From NCBI GenBank assembly GCA_020438905.1, contig JAGQTQ010000002.1:39415-90981 (forward strand): 51,567 nt of DNA, written 5' to 3'. Position 1 is the first letter of the stretch; each line of letters opens with the position of its first letter. Both the position numbers and the translations under genes were made by a program. This DNA is from Mycobacterium sp. GTDB lineage: Bacteria > Actinomycetota > Actinomycetes > Mycobacteriales > Mycobacteriaceae. The notes beneath the pieces were generated by a model that was not told the origin of the DNA, made no database searches, and saw nothing but the letters and a program-made list of their open reading frames with translations. This document shows, piece by piece, positions 1-8,126 of the stretch.

Positions 1-82
1 CGACGACGGCTTCCGGAAAGTCCTCCGCCTCCCCGGATTCGTCGATCCGGCGAGGATCGTTGACATCGGTTTCCGCGGCCAT
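1..82 (-). CDS. N-terminus of a minus-strand gene, possibly hemolysin III family (partial)
   Basis: An ATG at 82 reads leftward with no stop to the window edge (27 codons, starting MAAETDVNDPRR). A GGAGGTGG ribosome binding site lies just upstream of it. The visible part is acidic and shows no domain. In M. tuberculosis the gene beside the cis-prenyltransferase Rv1086 is Rv1085c, a hemolysin III/TrhA-type membrane protein on the same strand, so that identity is inferred from position only. It is divergent from the next gene. Confidence 0.5.
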   Translation of the reverse strand, partial: MAAETDVNDPRRIDESGEAEDFPEAVV

Positions 83-151
83 CTCCACCTCCGCCCAATG
101 CCGTGCAATGCGCCCCTATGGGCCTCGCGGGTCACAGTAGTCTTGAACGCC

Positions 152-949
152 GTGGAGATCATTCCCCCGCGCCTCAAGGAGCCGGCCTACCGGCTCTACG
201 AAATGCGGCTGCGGGCCGAACTCTCCAACGCCAAATCCGCACTTCCGAGGCATATCGCGGTTCTGTGCGACGGCAATCGGCGCTGGGCGCGTGACGCTGG
301 TTACTGTGACGTGAGCTACGGCTACCGGATGGGTGCGGCAAAGATCGCGGAGATGTTGCGCTGGTGCGCCCGCGAGGGCATCGAGATGGCGACGGTGTAT
401 CTGCTGTCGACCGAGAACCTCCAGCGAGATCCCGAGGAATTGGCTGCGCTGATCGAGATCATCACCGATGTGGTCGAGGAGATCTGCGCGCCGGTCAACC
501 TCTGGAGTGTGCGCATCGTCGGTGATTTGGGTCTGCTCGGCGACGTCCCGGCCGGACGGCTGCGGGAGGCCGTGGACGGCGCCACCGCTGCCGCACCCGC
601 GGGTTCGTTCCACGTCAACGTCGCCGTCGGCTACGGCGGGCGGCAGGAGATCGTCGATGCGGTGCGCTCGCTTTTGGGCAAGCGGCTGGCGGACGGCGCA
701 TCGCCGGAACAGATGATCGAGGCCGTCACCATCGAGGGCATCTCGGAGAACCTCTACACCTATGGGCAGCCCGACCCCGACCTGGTGATTCGCACCTCAG
801 GAGAGCAGCGGCTGTCGGGGTTTCTGCTGTGGCAGAGCGCCTACTCGGAGATGTGGTTCACCGAGGCGCACTGGCCGGCGTTCCGGCGCGTCGACTTCCT
901 GCGGGCGTTGCGCGACTACAGCCGCCGGCACCGCCGCTTCGGGGCCTGA
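152..949 (+). CDS. Short-chain cis-prenyltransferase, (2Z,6E)-farnesyl diphosphate synthase (Rv1086 type)
   Basis: This UppS-family enzyme is expected to add one isopentenyl unit in cis to geranyl diphosphate, making the Z-farnesyl diphosphate used to build decaprenyl phosphate for the cell wall. The family signature DGNRRWAR is near residues 40-47, with the catalytic Asp at 40. The C-terminal substrate motif beginning RTSGEQRLSG is near 214. GTG at 152 was chosen because the protein then starts VEIIPPRLKEP, as in Rv1086, at 265 aa; an upstream ATG at 98 would add 18 unconserved residues. The gene converges on coaA across a palindromic repeat. The chain-length assignment rests on similarity to Rv1086. 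Confidence 0.9.
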   Translation: MEIIPPRLKEPAYRLYEMRLRAELSNAKSALPRHIAVLCDGNRRWARDAGYCDVSYGYRMGAAKIAEMLRWCAREGIEMATVYLLSTENLQRDPEELAALIEIITDVVEEICAPVNLWSVRIVGDLGLLGDVPAGRLREAVDGATAAAPAGSFHVNVAVGYGGRQEIVDAVRSLLGKRLADGASPEQMIEAVTIEGISENLYTYGQPDPDLVIRTSGEQRLSGFLLWQSAYSEMWFTEAHWPAFRRVDFLRALRDYSRRHRRFGA

Positions 950-963
950 GGTCCCGTCTCCCC

Positions 964-1028
964 GCGCGAGCAGACGCAAACGTCCCCGACACGCCGGTGG
1001 TTTTGGGGTCGTTTGTGTCTGCTCGCGC
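964..1028. repeat. Palindromic intergenic element, copy A (~65 bp)
   Basis: Terminal inverted repeats of 17 bp (GCGCGAGCAGACGCAAA at the left, 16 of 17 matching at the right) flank a core containing CGACACGCCGG. It fills the gap between the convergent cis-prenyltransferase and coaA genes and could end transcription from both sides. Copies B (4813-4876) and C (30136-30199) share the ends and the core. Confidence 0.85.
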
Positions 1029-1039
1029 CGAAAACTGGA

Positions 1040-1978
1040 CTAGATCTTGCGGAGCCGCAGCCGGTTGATCGAGTGGTCGGCGTCCTTGCGCAGCACCGCG
1101 GTGGCCCGTGGCCGGGTCGGCAGGATGTTCTCGATCAGGTTGGGGCGGTTGATGGTTCGCCAGATGTCGCGGGCCGCCGCCACCGCTTGCTCGTCGGTCA
1201 GCCCGGCATAGTGGTGGAAATGCGAGGCCGGGTCGGCGAACGCTCCGGCCCGCATGGCCAGGAACCGATCGACGTACCACTGCTCGATGTCCTCGATGCG
1301 GGCGTCGACGTAGACCGAGAAGTCGAAGAGGTCGGAGATCATCAGTCGGGGGCCGGTCTGCAGGACGTTGAGGCCCTCGAGGATCAGGATGTCGGGGTGG
1401 GTGACGACGTGCTTCTCGCCGGGGACGATGTCGTAGATCAGGTGTGAGTACACCGGCGCGCACACCTGGTCGGCGCCGGACTTCACCGACGTGACGAAAC
1501 GCATCAGCGCCCGCCGGTCATAGCTTTCCGGAAAACCCTTGCGGTGCATCAGATTCCGTCGTTCCAGCTGGGCGTTGGGGTAGAGGAATCCGTCGGTGGT
1601 GACCAGATCGACCCGCGGGTGGTCGTCCCAGCGGGACAACAGGGCCTGCAATACGCGGGCGGTGGTCGACTTCCCGACCGCAACGCTGCCGGCCACGCCC
1701 AGGACGAACGGAACCGGACGGTCGGGGGTCTGGCGCGGTTCGCCGAGGAATTCGTCGGTGGCGGCGAACAGCCCCTGGCGGGCGGCCACCTGCAGGTGGA
1801 TCAGGCGGGCCAGTGGCAGGTAGACCTCCTCGACCTCCAGCAGGTCGATCTGCTCGCCCAGGCCGCGCAGGCCGACCAGTTCCTCCTCGGTGAGTTTCAG
1901 CGGAATCGACATGCGCAGACCGCGCCATTGACTCCGGTCGAACTCCACGTAGGGGCTGGGTTCGCTCAGCCGCGCCAT
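1040..1978 (-). CDS. coaA: Pantothenate kinase, type I
   Basis: CoaA phosphorylates pantothenate, the first and regulated step of coenzyme A synthesis, in the cytosol. The 312-aa length equals M. tuberculosis CoaA (Rv1092c) and the sequence follows it closely. The Walker A motif [12 protein letters not shown] spans about 94-105, and the conserved TTDGFLYPN stretch of the family follows it. ATG at 1978 gives the conserved start [10 protein letters not shown]. The gene is divergent from the DUF885 gene, with 30 bp between the start codons, and converges on the cis-prenyltransferase. Confidence 0.97.
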   Translation of the reverse strand: MARLSEPSPYVEFDRSQWRGLRMSIPLKLTEEELVGLRGLGEQIDLLEVEEVYLPLARLIHLQVAARQGLFAATDEFLGEPRQTPDRPVPFVLGVAGSVAVGKSTTARVLQALLSRWDDHPRVDLVTTDGFLYPNAQLERRNLMHRKGFPESYDRRALMRFVTSVKSGADQVCAPVYSHLIYDIVPGEKHVVTHPDILILEGLNVLQTGPRLMISDLFDFSVYVDARIEDIEQWYVDRFLAMRAGAFADPASHFHHYAGLTDEQAVAAARDIWRTINRPNLIENILPTRPRATAVLRKDADHSINRLRLRKI

Positions 1979-1995
1979 GGGTCAAGTCTTGCAGT

Positions 1996-2001
1996 TAGCG
2001 T
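1996..2001 (+). promoter_or_regulatory. -10 hexamer TAGCGT (leaderless type)
   Basis: TAGCGT ends 7 nt before the ATG at 2009, the spacing that puts transcription start at the start codon. It supports 2009 over the in-frame GTG at 2000. Confidence 0.55.
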
Positions 2002-2008
2002 GAAAGCC

Positions 2009-3235
2009 ATGGAGCCCGACCACCTGATCCGTGAATACCTCTTGCTCGGTTTGCGGTTCGACCGCATCGAGGAGGGCTACGTCGACTCCTTCACCGGCGA
2101 CGCCCGGCTGCGCCGCCTGATCGCGGACGAACCCGCACCGCAGCCGGCCGAACTGGCGGCCCAGGCCCGGCGGCTGCTGGCCGAATTGCCGAGCGTGCCG
2201 CGCGCTGCGGGTTTCACCGATCAGCGGGCCGGTTTCGTCGGCGCCCATCTGCGTGCCCTGGACTGCGCTGCGCGAAAGTTCGCCGGCGAGGACGTCGGGT
2301 TCGTCGCGGAGGTACGCGACTACTTCGACGTCGAGATCGGCCGCGGCGACCCCGAGCGCTACCGCGCCGCGCACGCCCGGCTGGACGAGGTGCTCGGCGG
2401 CAACGGTTCGCTGGCCGAGCGGATGGCGGCCCACCGCAGAGCCGACGAGATCCCGCCGGCCCGGCTCGAGGAATGCATGCACGCCTTCTCCAGCGCACTG
2501 CGCGACATCGTCCGATCCGCCTATCCGCTGCCGTCGGCCGAGACCGTGGTCTACGAGGTGGTGACCGATAAGCCGTGGTCCGGTTTCAACTACTACGAGG
2601 GCGGCTACCGCTCCAGAGTCGCGGTGAACGGCGACCTGAAACAGCAGATGGCCAACCTTCCGCGGCTGGTGGCCCACGAGTCCTATCCGGGCCACCACAC
2701 CGAGCACTGCCGCAAGGAAGCCGGTTTGGTGGCCGGGCTGGGCCAGGGGGAGCAGACGATCTTCCTGGTGAACACCCCGCAGTGCCTGATGGCCGAGGGC
2801 CTGGCCGACCTGGCGCTGCATGCCGCGGTCGGACCGGGATGGGGCGGCTGGGCCGCTGAGATCTATGCCGACCTGGGCCTGCACTTCGACGGCGAACGCG
2901 CCGAGGCGCTGTCGGAGGCCGCTGCCGGGTTGGCCGAGGTTCGCCAGGATGCGGCGCTGATGCTGCATGACGAACACCGCGACGTCGACGAGGTGGCGGC
3001 GTATCTGCAGCGCTGGCTGCTGGTCGACGACGCCCGGGCCCGGCAGATGCTGAAGTTCCTGTCCTCTCCGTTGTGGCGGGCCTACACCAGCACCTACGTC
3101 GAGGGCTACCGGCTGTTGCGGGCCTGGCTGGACGACCGGCCCGCCGATGTGGGGCTGGCCCAGCGGTTCGCCCGGCTGCTCGACGAACCGATGATTCCCT
3201 CCGCGCTCCGGTCCGAGGCGGCCGGTGCCGCCTGA
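2009..3235 (+). CDS. DUF885 family protein, putative metal-dependent hydrolase
   Basis: This 408-aa protein carries HESYPGHH at about 223-230, followed by further His and Glu residues; this is the histidine-rich signature of DUF885 proteins, which resemble zinc peptidases. The substrate is unknown. There is no signal peptide, so it is probably cytosolic. The reading frame is open well upstream, but ATG 2009 is preceded by a -10 hexamer at leaderless spacing. The gene has no counterpart between coaA and glyA1 in H37Rv as I recall it, so it is either a lineage-specific gain here or a loss there. glyA follows 76 bp downstream with its own promoter. Confidence 0.8.
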   Translation: MEPDHLIREYLLLGLRFDRIEEGYVDSFTGDARLRRLIADEPAPQPAELAAQARRLLAELPSVPRAAGFTDQRAGFVGAHLRALDCAARKFAGEDVGFVAEVRDYFDVEIGRGDPERYRAAHARLDEVLGGNGSLAERMAAHRRADEIPPARLEECMHAFSSALRDIVRSAYPLPSAETVVYEVVTDKPWSGFNYYEGGYRSRVAVNGDLKQQMANLPRLVAHESYPGHHTEHCRKEAGLVAGLGQGEQTIFLVNTPQCLMAEGLADLALHAAVGPGWGGWAAEIYADLGLHFDGERAEALSEAAAGLAEVRQDAALMLHDEHRDVDEVAAYLQRWLLVDDARARQMLKFLSSPLWRAYTSTYVEGYRLLRAWLDDRPADVGLAQRFARLLDEPMIPSALRSEAAGAA

Positions 3236-3299
3236 GGCCCGCGCCGCCCGCGCGGACTTCCGCACTCTCGGCCGGGTGGGTCCGCCGCGTCCGGCCGAC

Positions 3300-3305
3300 T
3301 AGGAT
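3300..3305 (+). promoter_or_regulatory. -10 hexamer TAGGAT for glyA
   Basis: TAGGAT lies 6 nt before the ATG at 3312, giving a predicted leaderless glyA transcript and deciding the start against the TTG at 3306. Confidence 0.6.
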
Positions 3306-3311
3306 TTGCCC

Positions 3312-4784
3312 ATGACCACCGACGCCACCCTGTCATCCGCCGCCCCGGGCGCCGAGTACGCCGCCACCGCCACCGAGGCTTACCAGGCGGCGCTGCGCGT
3401 CATCGAATCCGTCGAACCCCGGATCGCGGCGGCGACCCGCAAGGAACTCACCGACCAGCGGGAATCGCTGAAATTGATCGCCAGCGAGAACTACGCCTCG
3501 CCGGCGGTTCTGCTGACCATGGGCACCTGGCTGTCGGACAAGTACGCCGAGGGCACCGTCGGGCACCGGTTCTACGCCGGCTGCCAGAACGTCGACGACA
3601 TCGAGTCGATCGCCGCCGAACACGCCCGCGAACTCTTCGGTGCTCCCTACGCCTACGTCCAGCCGCATTCGGGTATCGACGCCAACCTGGTCGCCTTCTG
3701 GGCCATCCTCGCCACCCGGGTCGAGGCGCCGGCCTTGGGAGAGGCCGGGGTGCGCAATGTCAACGACCTCTCCGAGGCCGAATGGGAGCGGCTGCGCGCC
3801 AAACTCGGCAGCCAGCGTCTGATGGGGATGTCCCTGGACGCCGGTGGCCACCTCACCCACGGGTTCCGGCCCAACATCTCCGGAAAGATGTTCCACCAGC
3901 GCAGCTACGGCACCGACCCGAAGACCGGGCTGATCGACTATGACGCCGTCGCTGCCGCCGTACGTGAGTTCAAGCCGCTCATCCTGGTCGCGGGCTACTC
4001 CGCGTATCCGCGGCGGGTCAACTTCGCCACCATGCGAGAGATCGCCGACGAGGTCGGGGCCACCCTCATGGTCGACATGGCCCACTTCGCCGGCTTGGTC
4101 GCCGGCAAGGTGTTCACCGGCGACGAGGATCCGGTGCCGCACGCCCACGTCGTCACCACCACCACCCACAAGTCGCTGCGCGGGCCGCGCGGCGGCCTGG
4201 TGCTGGCCACCAAGGAGTACTCCGACGCCGTGGACAAGGGCTGCCCGATGGTGTTGGGCGGCCCGCTGTCGCATGTCATGGCCGCCAAGGCGGTCGCCTT
4301 CGCCGAGGCCCGTCAGCCGTCCTTCCAGGCTTATGCGCAGCGGGTGGCCGACAATGCTCAGGCGTTCGCCGAGGGTTTGATGCGCCGCGGCGCCACCCTG
4401 GTCACCGGCGGCACCGACAACCACCTGGTGCTGCTCGACGTTCAGTCCTTCGGGCTGACCGGCCGGCAGGCCGAGTCTGCGCTGCTGGACGCCGGGATCG
4501 TCACCAACCGCAATTCCATCCCGGCCGATCCCAACGGCGCCTGGTACACCAGCGGCATCCGTTTCGGCACCCCGGCGCTGACCACCCGCGGTTTCGGTCC
4601 GGCCGAATTCGACCGGGTCGCCGAACTCGTCATCGAGGTGCTGTCCAACACCACCGCGGACTCGGGGCCCAACGGGCCGTCCAAGGCCAAGTACACCCTG
4701 GTCGACTCGACCGCCGACTGGGTGCGCTCGGCGGCGGCCGAGTTGCTGGACGCCAACCCGCTCTACCCTGGCCTGGCCCTCTAG
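3312..4784 (+). CDS. glyA: Serine hydroxymethyltransferase, long-insert form
   Basis: GlyA interconverts serine and glycine with tetrahydrofolate, feeding one-carbon metabolism. The PLP lysine is in [10 protein letters not shown] at about residue 287. At 490 aa it is some 65 aa longer than H37Rv GlyA1. An N-terminal extension of about 40 aa and an insert of about 31 aa (about 135-167, before [16 protein letters not shown]) account for the difference. That insert is the signature described in some Actinobacteria and Chlamydiae. It sits where glyA1 is found in M. tuberculosis, so the locus may hold a replaced or paralogous form. A hairpin overlaps its stop codon. Confidence 0.93.
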   Translation: MTTDATLSSAAPGAEYAATATEAYQAALRVIESVEPRIAAATRKELTDQRESLKLIASENYASPAVLLTMGTWLSDKYAEGTVGHRFYAGCQNVDDIESIAAEHARELFGAPYAYVQPHSGIDANLVAFWAILATRVEAPALGEAGVRNVNDLSEAEWERLRAKLGSQRLMGMSLDAGGHLTHGFRPNISGKMFHQRSYGTDPKTGLIDYDAVAAAVREFKPLILVAGYSAYPRRVNFATMREIADEVGATLMVDMAHFAGLVAGKVFTGDEDPVPHAHVVTTTTHKSLRGPRGGLVLATKEYSDAVDKGCPMVLGGPLSHVMAAKAVAFAEARQPSFQAYAQRVADNAQAFAEGLMRRGATLVTGGTDNHLVLLDVQSFGLTGRQAESALLDAGIVTNRNSIPADPNGAWYTSGIRFGTPALTTRGFGPAEFDRVAELVIEVLSNTTADSGPNGPSKAKYTLVDSTADWVRSAAAELLDANPLYPGLAL

Positions 4785-4790
4785 CCAGGG
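4766..4790 (+). terminator. Hairpin at the glyA stop codon
   Basis: CCCTGGC (4766-4772) and GCCAGGG (4784-4790) can pair around an 11-nt loop that contains most of the TAG stop. No U-tract follows, which is common in mycobacteria. Palindromic element B lies 22 bp downstream and may strengthen termination. Confidence 0.5.
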
Positions 4791-4812
4791 GCGCGAGCCC
4801 GCCGGCTCAGGG

Positions 4813-4876
4813 GCGCGAACAGACGCAAAAGACTCGGGACACGCCGTGGTTGGTGCACTTTTGTGTCTGCTCGCGC
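4813..4876. repeat. Palindromic intergenic element, copy B (~64 bp)
   Basis: The left end GCGCGAACAGACGCAAA and the right end TTTGTGTCTGCTCGCGC are near-perfect inverted repeats. The core GGGACACGCCGTGG is in the same orientation as in copy A. It lies between glyA and desA2, both on the plus strand. Confidence 0.85.
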
Positions 4877-4934
4877 GGTGAGGTGAGTGGACTCGCCGGG
4901 GGCGGGAGATTTCCGGACAACCGTTAACTTCGGT

Positions 4935-4940
4935 TACAGT
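4935..4940 (+). promoter_or_regulatory. -10 hexamer TACAGT for desA2, within GTTA repeats
   Basis: TACAGT ends 6 nt before the desA2 ATG, predicting a leaderless transcript. The region 4923-4944 carries three GTTA boxes (GTTAAC, GTTACA, GTTACC), which could be a regulator site because mycobacterial desaturase genes are transcriptionally controlled. No regulator can be named from this sequence. Confidence 0.5.
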
Positions 4941-4946
4941 TACCGC

Positions 4947-5777
4947 ATGGCACAGAAACCTGTCGCGAATGCGTTGACCCTTGAGCTCGAGCCGGTTGTC
5001 GCCGACAATCTGGCCCGCCACCTGGACACCGCCGACGAGTGGTACGCCCATGACTTCGTCCCGTTCGACCAGGGCCGCGACTTCGCCTTCCTCGGCGGTG
5101 AGGACTGGGACCCGTCACAGGTCACCCTGCCCAAAGAGGTCGTCGACGCCCTCGAGGTCGTGCTGATCACCAAGGACAACCTCGCCGGTTACCACCGCGA
5201 GCTGGTCGAGCACTTCATCCTGGAAGACAAGTGGGGCCGCTGGCTGGGCCGGTGGACCTCCGAGGAGACCCTGCACGCCATCGCGCTGCGCGAGTACTTC
5301 ATGGTCACCCGCAACATCGACCCGAACGCCGACGAGAGCGTCCGCGTCGCCCATGTGATGCGCGGCTACCGGGCCAGCAACTACACCCAGATCGAGACGC
5401 TGGTGTTCATGGCGCTCTATGAGCGTGCGCATGCGGTGTACCTGCGCAATGTCGAGGCCAAGATCGACGAACCGGTGCTGCGCAAGCTCGTCGGGCGAAT
5501 CATCAGCGACGAAGAGCGTCATTCGCAGTTCTTCGACAACCTCGTCGCGCACTGCCTCGAGCAGCACCGCGACTCGACGATCGCGGCGATCTCCCGGCGG
5601 GCTCCGGGGTTCCCCGTCATCGGCGGGGACATCCTGGAGTACCGGGACAACAAGCTGCGCACCGTTGCCGAGGCGGGCATCTTCGACCAGGTCGCGGCGA
5701 ACAAGGTGGTCTCCGACGCGATCGTCGCCTGGGGTCTGGGCGGCGAGCCGCAGCTGAAGAAATTCGTCTCCGCGTAA
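4947..5777 (+). CDS. desA2: Acyl-ACP desaturase DesA2
   Basis: This soluble diiron acyl-ACP desaturase homologue of Rv1094 has 276 aa (275 in M. tuberculosis). It contributes to fatty acid and mycolate precursor synthesis. Family metal-ligand stretches are visible as EETLH (107-110 region) and DEERH (188-192), with ERAH near 159-162. ATG 4947 is supported by the TACAGT hexamer; the longer frame from 4887 is not needed. The exact desaturation chemistry of DesA2 is debated in the literature, so the call is to the family member rather than a demonstrated reaction. Confidence 0.94.
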   Translation: MAQKPVANALTLELEPVVADNLARHLDTADEWYAHDFVPFDQGRDFAFLGGEDWDPSQVTLPKEVVDALEVVLITKDNLAGYHRELVEHFILEDKWGRWLGRWTSEETLHAIALREYFMVTRNIDPNADESVRVAHVMRGYRASNYTQIETLVFMALYERAHAVYLRNVEAKIDEPVLRKLVGRIISDEERHSQFFDNLVAHCLEQHRDSTIAAISRRAPGFPVIGGDILEYRDNKLRTVAEAGIFDQVAANKVVSDAIVAWGLGGEPQLKKFVSA

Positions 5778-5822
5778 CGTTTCGGACACGGCGCGCCTCA
5801 TCGGCCGGATAGCCGCCCGGGG

Positions 5823-5828
5823 TAGCGT
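5823..5828 (+). promoter_or_regulatory. -10 hexamer TAGCGT upstream of phoH2
   Basis: TAGCGT lies 68 nt before the phoH2 GTG, so phoH2 mRNA would carry a leader of about 60 nt. That leader contains the small overlapping reading frame at 5838-5900. Confidence 0.4.
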
Positions 5829-5837
5829 CGGTGGCAG

Positions 5838-5900
5838 TTGGCCGGGACGGGTCCGCGGCGGGCTCCGCAAAGGCCAGCGAGCCATGAGGAGCCCTTGTGA
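5838..5900 (+). CDS. Candidate 20-codon ORF overlapping phoH2 (possible phoAT antitoxin)
   Basis: A TTG at 5838, 9 nt after a TAGCGT hexamer, opens a 20-codon frame whose TGA overlaps the phoH2 start as GTGA. Mycobacterial phoH2 has been described as the toxin partner of a small upstream gene, phoAT, which overlaps it by 4 bp; the architecture here fits that. The peptide is basic and short (starts [15 protein letters not shown]). I cannot match it to a known PhoAT sequence, the start codon is weak, and the frame could be fortuitous. Confidence 0.3.
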   Translation: MAGTGPRRAPQRPASHEEPL

Positions 5901-7216
5901 CCGATCCGAGAACGCCAATCCGGACGTATGTGCTCGACACTTCCGTCCTGCTGTCCGACCCCTGGGCGTTCACCCGGTTCGCCGAACATGAGGTCGTTGT
6001 CCCGCTGGTTGTCATCAGCGAGTTGGAAGCCAAGCGTCACCACCACGAACTGGGCTGGTTCGCGCGCCAGGCGCTGCGGCTGTTCGACGACCTGAGGCTC
6101 GAGCACGACCGGCTCGACCAGCCGATCCCCGTCGGCGACCAGGGCGGCACGCTGCACGTCGAGCTCAACCACACCGATCCCACGGTGCTGCCGACCGGCT
6201 TCCGCACCGGCACCAACGACGCCCGGATCCTGGCGTGTGCGGCCAACCTCGCCGCCGAGGGCAAGCGGGTGACGCTGGTCAGCAAGGACATTCCGCTGCG
6301 GGTGAAGGCCGGGGCGGTGGGCCTGCCCGCCGACGAGTACCACGCCCAGGACGTGATCACCTCCGGTTGGACCGGCATGACCGAGTTGGACGTCGCCGGC
6401 GAGGATATCGACACGCTCTTCGCCGACGGTGAGGTCGACCTTGCCGAGGCCCGGAATCTGCCCTGCCACACCGGAGTCCGGCTGCTGGGCGGCAACTCGC
6501 ATGCGCTGGGCCGGGTCAACGCCGAGAAGCGGGTGCAACTGGTGCGCGGCGATCGCGAGGTGTTCGGGCTGCGCGGCCGCTCCGCCGAGCAACGGGTCGC
6601 GCTGGACCTGCTGCTCGACGAGTCGGTGGGCATCGTGTCGCTGGGCGGCAAGGCCGGCACCGGTAAGTCGGCGTTGGCGCTGTGCGCCGGTCTGGAGGCC
6701 GTGCTGGAACGGCGCACCCAGCGCAAGGTCGTCGTGTTCCGCCCGCTCTACGCCGTCGGCGGCCAGGAGTTGGGATACCTGCCCGGCAGCGAGAGCGACA
6801 AGATGGGCCCCTGGGCCCAAGCGGTCTTCGACACCCTGGAAGGTCTGGCCAGCCCGGCCGTGCTCGAGGAGGTGCAATCCCGGGGCATGCTCGAGGTGCT
6901 GCCGCTGACCCACATCCGTGGCCGTTCCCTGCACGACTCGTTCGTCATCGTCGATGAGGCCCAGTCTCTGGAACGCAACGTGCTGCTGACGGTGCTGTCC
7001 CGGCTGGGCGCGGGTTCCCGGGTGGTGCTGACCCATGACGTCGCCCAGCGCGACAACCTCCGGGTGGGCCGTCATGACGGGGTGGCGGCAGTGATCGAGA
7101 AGCTCAAAGGCCATCCGCTGTTCGCCCACATCACCCTGATGCGCAGCGAACGTTCGCCGATCGCCGCCCTGGTCACCGAGATGCTGGAGGAGATCAGCCC
7201 CGGCGCACTGCCCTGA
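5897..7216 (+). CDS. phoH2: PhoH2: PIN-domain RNase fused to PhoH ATPase/helicase
   Basis: This 439-aa protein has an N-terminal PIN nuclease domain, with acidic residues in LDTSVLL (D14), SELEAK (E43) and TNDARIL (D109). The PhoH ATPase domain follows, with Walker [10 protein letters not shown] at about 250-258 and Walker B VIVDEAQ near 350. Rv1095 homologues unwind and cleave RNA. GTG 5897 is preceded by GAGGAG at 5886-5891 with 5-nt spacing. It lies 119 bp after desA2, as in M. tuberculosis, and may form a toxin-antitoxin pair with the overlapping small ORF. Confidence 0.94.
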   Translation: MTDPRTPIRTYVLDTSVLLSDPWAFTRFAEHEVVVPLVVISELEAKRHHHELGWFARQALRLFDDLRLEHDRLDQPIPVGDQGGTLHVELNHTDPTVLPTGFRTGTNDARILACAANLAAEGKRVTLVSKDIPLRVKAGAVGLPADEYHAQDVITSGWTGMTELDVAGEDIDTLFADGEVDLAEARNLPCHTGVRLLGGNSHALGRVNAEKRVQLVRGDREVFGLRGRSAEQRVALDLLLDESVGIVSLGGKAGTGKSALALCAGLEAVLERRTQRKVVVFRPLYAVGGQELGYLPGSESDKMGPWAQAVFDTLEGLASPAVLEEVQSRGMLEVLPLTHIRGRSLHDSFVIVDEAQSLERNVLLTVLSRLGAGSRVVLTHDVAQRDNLRVGRHDGVAAVIEKLKGHPLFAHITLMRSERSPIAALVTEMLEEISPGALP

Positions 7217-7233
7217 CCAGGCGACTCCGGCGG

Positions 7234-7239
7234 TAGACT
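7234..7239 (+). promoter_or_regulatory. -10 hexamer TAGACT for the deacetylase
   Basis: TAGACT ends 6 nt before the GTG at 7246, a clear leaderless arrangement that fixes the start codon. Confidence 0.65.
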
Positions 7240-7245
7240 CGTCCG

Positions 7246-8097
7246 GTGTTGCGCCGGTCCCTCGCCACGGGTGTCGCGGTCGTCGTGCTGGCCGGCTGCA
7301 GCGGGTCGCCGCCGCGGAACGGCCCGGCGGATCCGGTGGACTGCGCGGTGGACAAATGCGTGGCACTGACCTTCGACGACGGTCCGACCCCCTACACCGA
7401 CCGGTTGCTCGACGTTCTCGCCGACGCCGACGCCGACGCCAAGGCCACCTTCTTCATGATCGGCAACAAGGTGGCGGCCAATCCCGCCGGTGCGCGGCGG
7501 GTCGCCGCGGCCGGGATGGAGATCGGCAACCACACCTGGGAACACCCCAATATGACGACGATCCCGGCGGAGTTCGTCGAACCGCAACTCGTCAGGGCCA
7601 ACGAGGCGATCCGGGCGGCCACCGGACAGACCCCCCAACTGTGGCGCCCGGCCGGAGGGCTCACCAACGCAGAGGTCGACGCCGTCGCCGCGCACAACGG
7701 GCTGTCCGGCATCCTGTGGGACGTCATTCCCTTCGACTGGATCAACGACTCCGACACCGCCGCGACGCGCTACATGCTGATGACCCAGATCCGGCCCGGA
7801 TCGGTGGTGCTGCTGCACGACAGCTACTCCTCGACGGTGGATCTGGTGGAGCAGTTCCTGCCGGTTCTGCAGGCCAACGGCTACCACCTGGTGACGGTCA
7901 CCCAGTTACTGGGTCAGCGGGCACCGGGCGCCGTCTACGGCGGTCGCGAGAACGGGCCGCCGGCGAACCTGCTGCATGACATCCCCGCCGACCGGATACC
8001 GTCGCTGCCGCCCACACCGTCGCCGGCCCCGATGCCGAACTTCCCAATCACCGACATCCCGGGCGCCAACAGCGGCGGCCCCAACAACGGCGTCTGA
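7246..8097 (+). CDS. Lipoprotein polysaccharide deacetylase (Rv1096 type)
   Basis: This NodB-homology enzyme is predicted to remove N-acetyl groups from cell-wall polysaccharide, probably peptidoglycan. An N-terminal hydrophobic segment ends in the lipobox LAGC (C18), so it is probably a lipoprotein outside the membrane. The metal-binding motif TFDDGP is at 42-47 and NHTWEH at 95-100; RPAGG and LLHD supply the later family motifs. The last 55 residues are Pro/Asn/Gly-rich and low in structure. Its 283 aa and its place after phoH2 match Rv1096. The antiporter gene follows 29 bp later. Confidence 0.9.
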   Translation: MLRRSLATGVAVVVLAGCSGSPPRNGPADPVDCAVDKCVALTFDDGPTPYTDRLLDVLADADADAKATFFMIGNKVAANPAGARRVAAAGMEIGNHTWEHPNMTTIPAEFVEPQLVRANEAIRAATGQTPQLWRPAGGLTNAEVDAVAAHNGLSGILWDVIPFDWINDSDTAATRYMLMTQIRPGSVVLLHDSYSSTVDLVEQFLPVLQANGYHLVTVTQLLGQRAPGAVYGGRENGPPANLLHDIPADRIPSLPPTPSPAPMPNFPITDIPGANSGGPNNGV

Positions 8098-8126
8098 ACT
8101 CCGGCGTCTGAAGACCGGGCCTGACA

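Noticed and set aside
3333..5051. 572-codon minus-strand open frame opposite glyA
   Set aside because: It is antisense to a certain glyA gene, has no recognisable domain and no start signals; long antisense frames are expected at this GC content.
5798..7366. 522-codon minus-strand open frame opposite phoH2
   Set aside because: Same reason: antisense to phoH2 with shadow composition (Gln/His/Gly/Arg-rich), no family motif.
8088..8111. Repeated CGGCGTCTGA after the deacetylase gene
   Set aside because: Only 10 bp, around a stop codon; too short to interpret.
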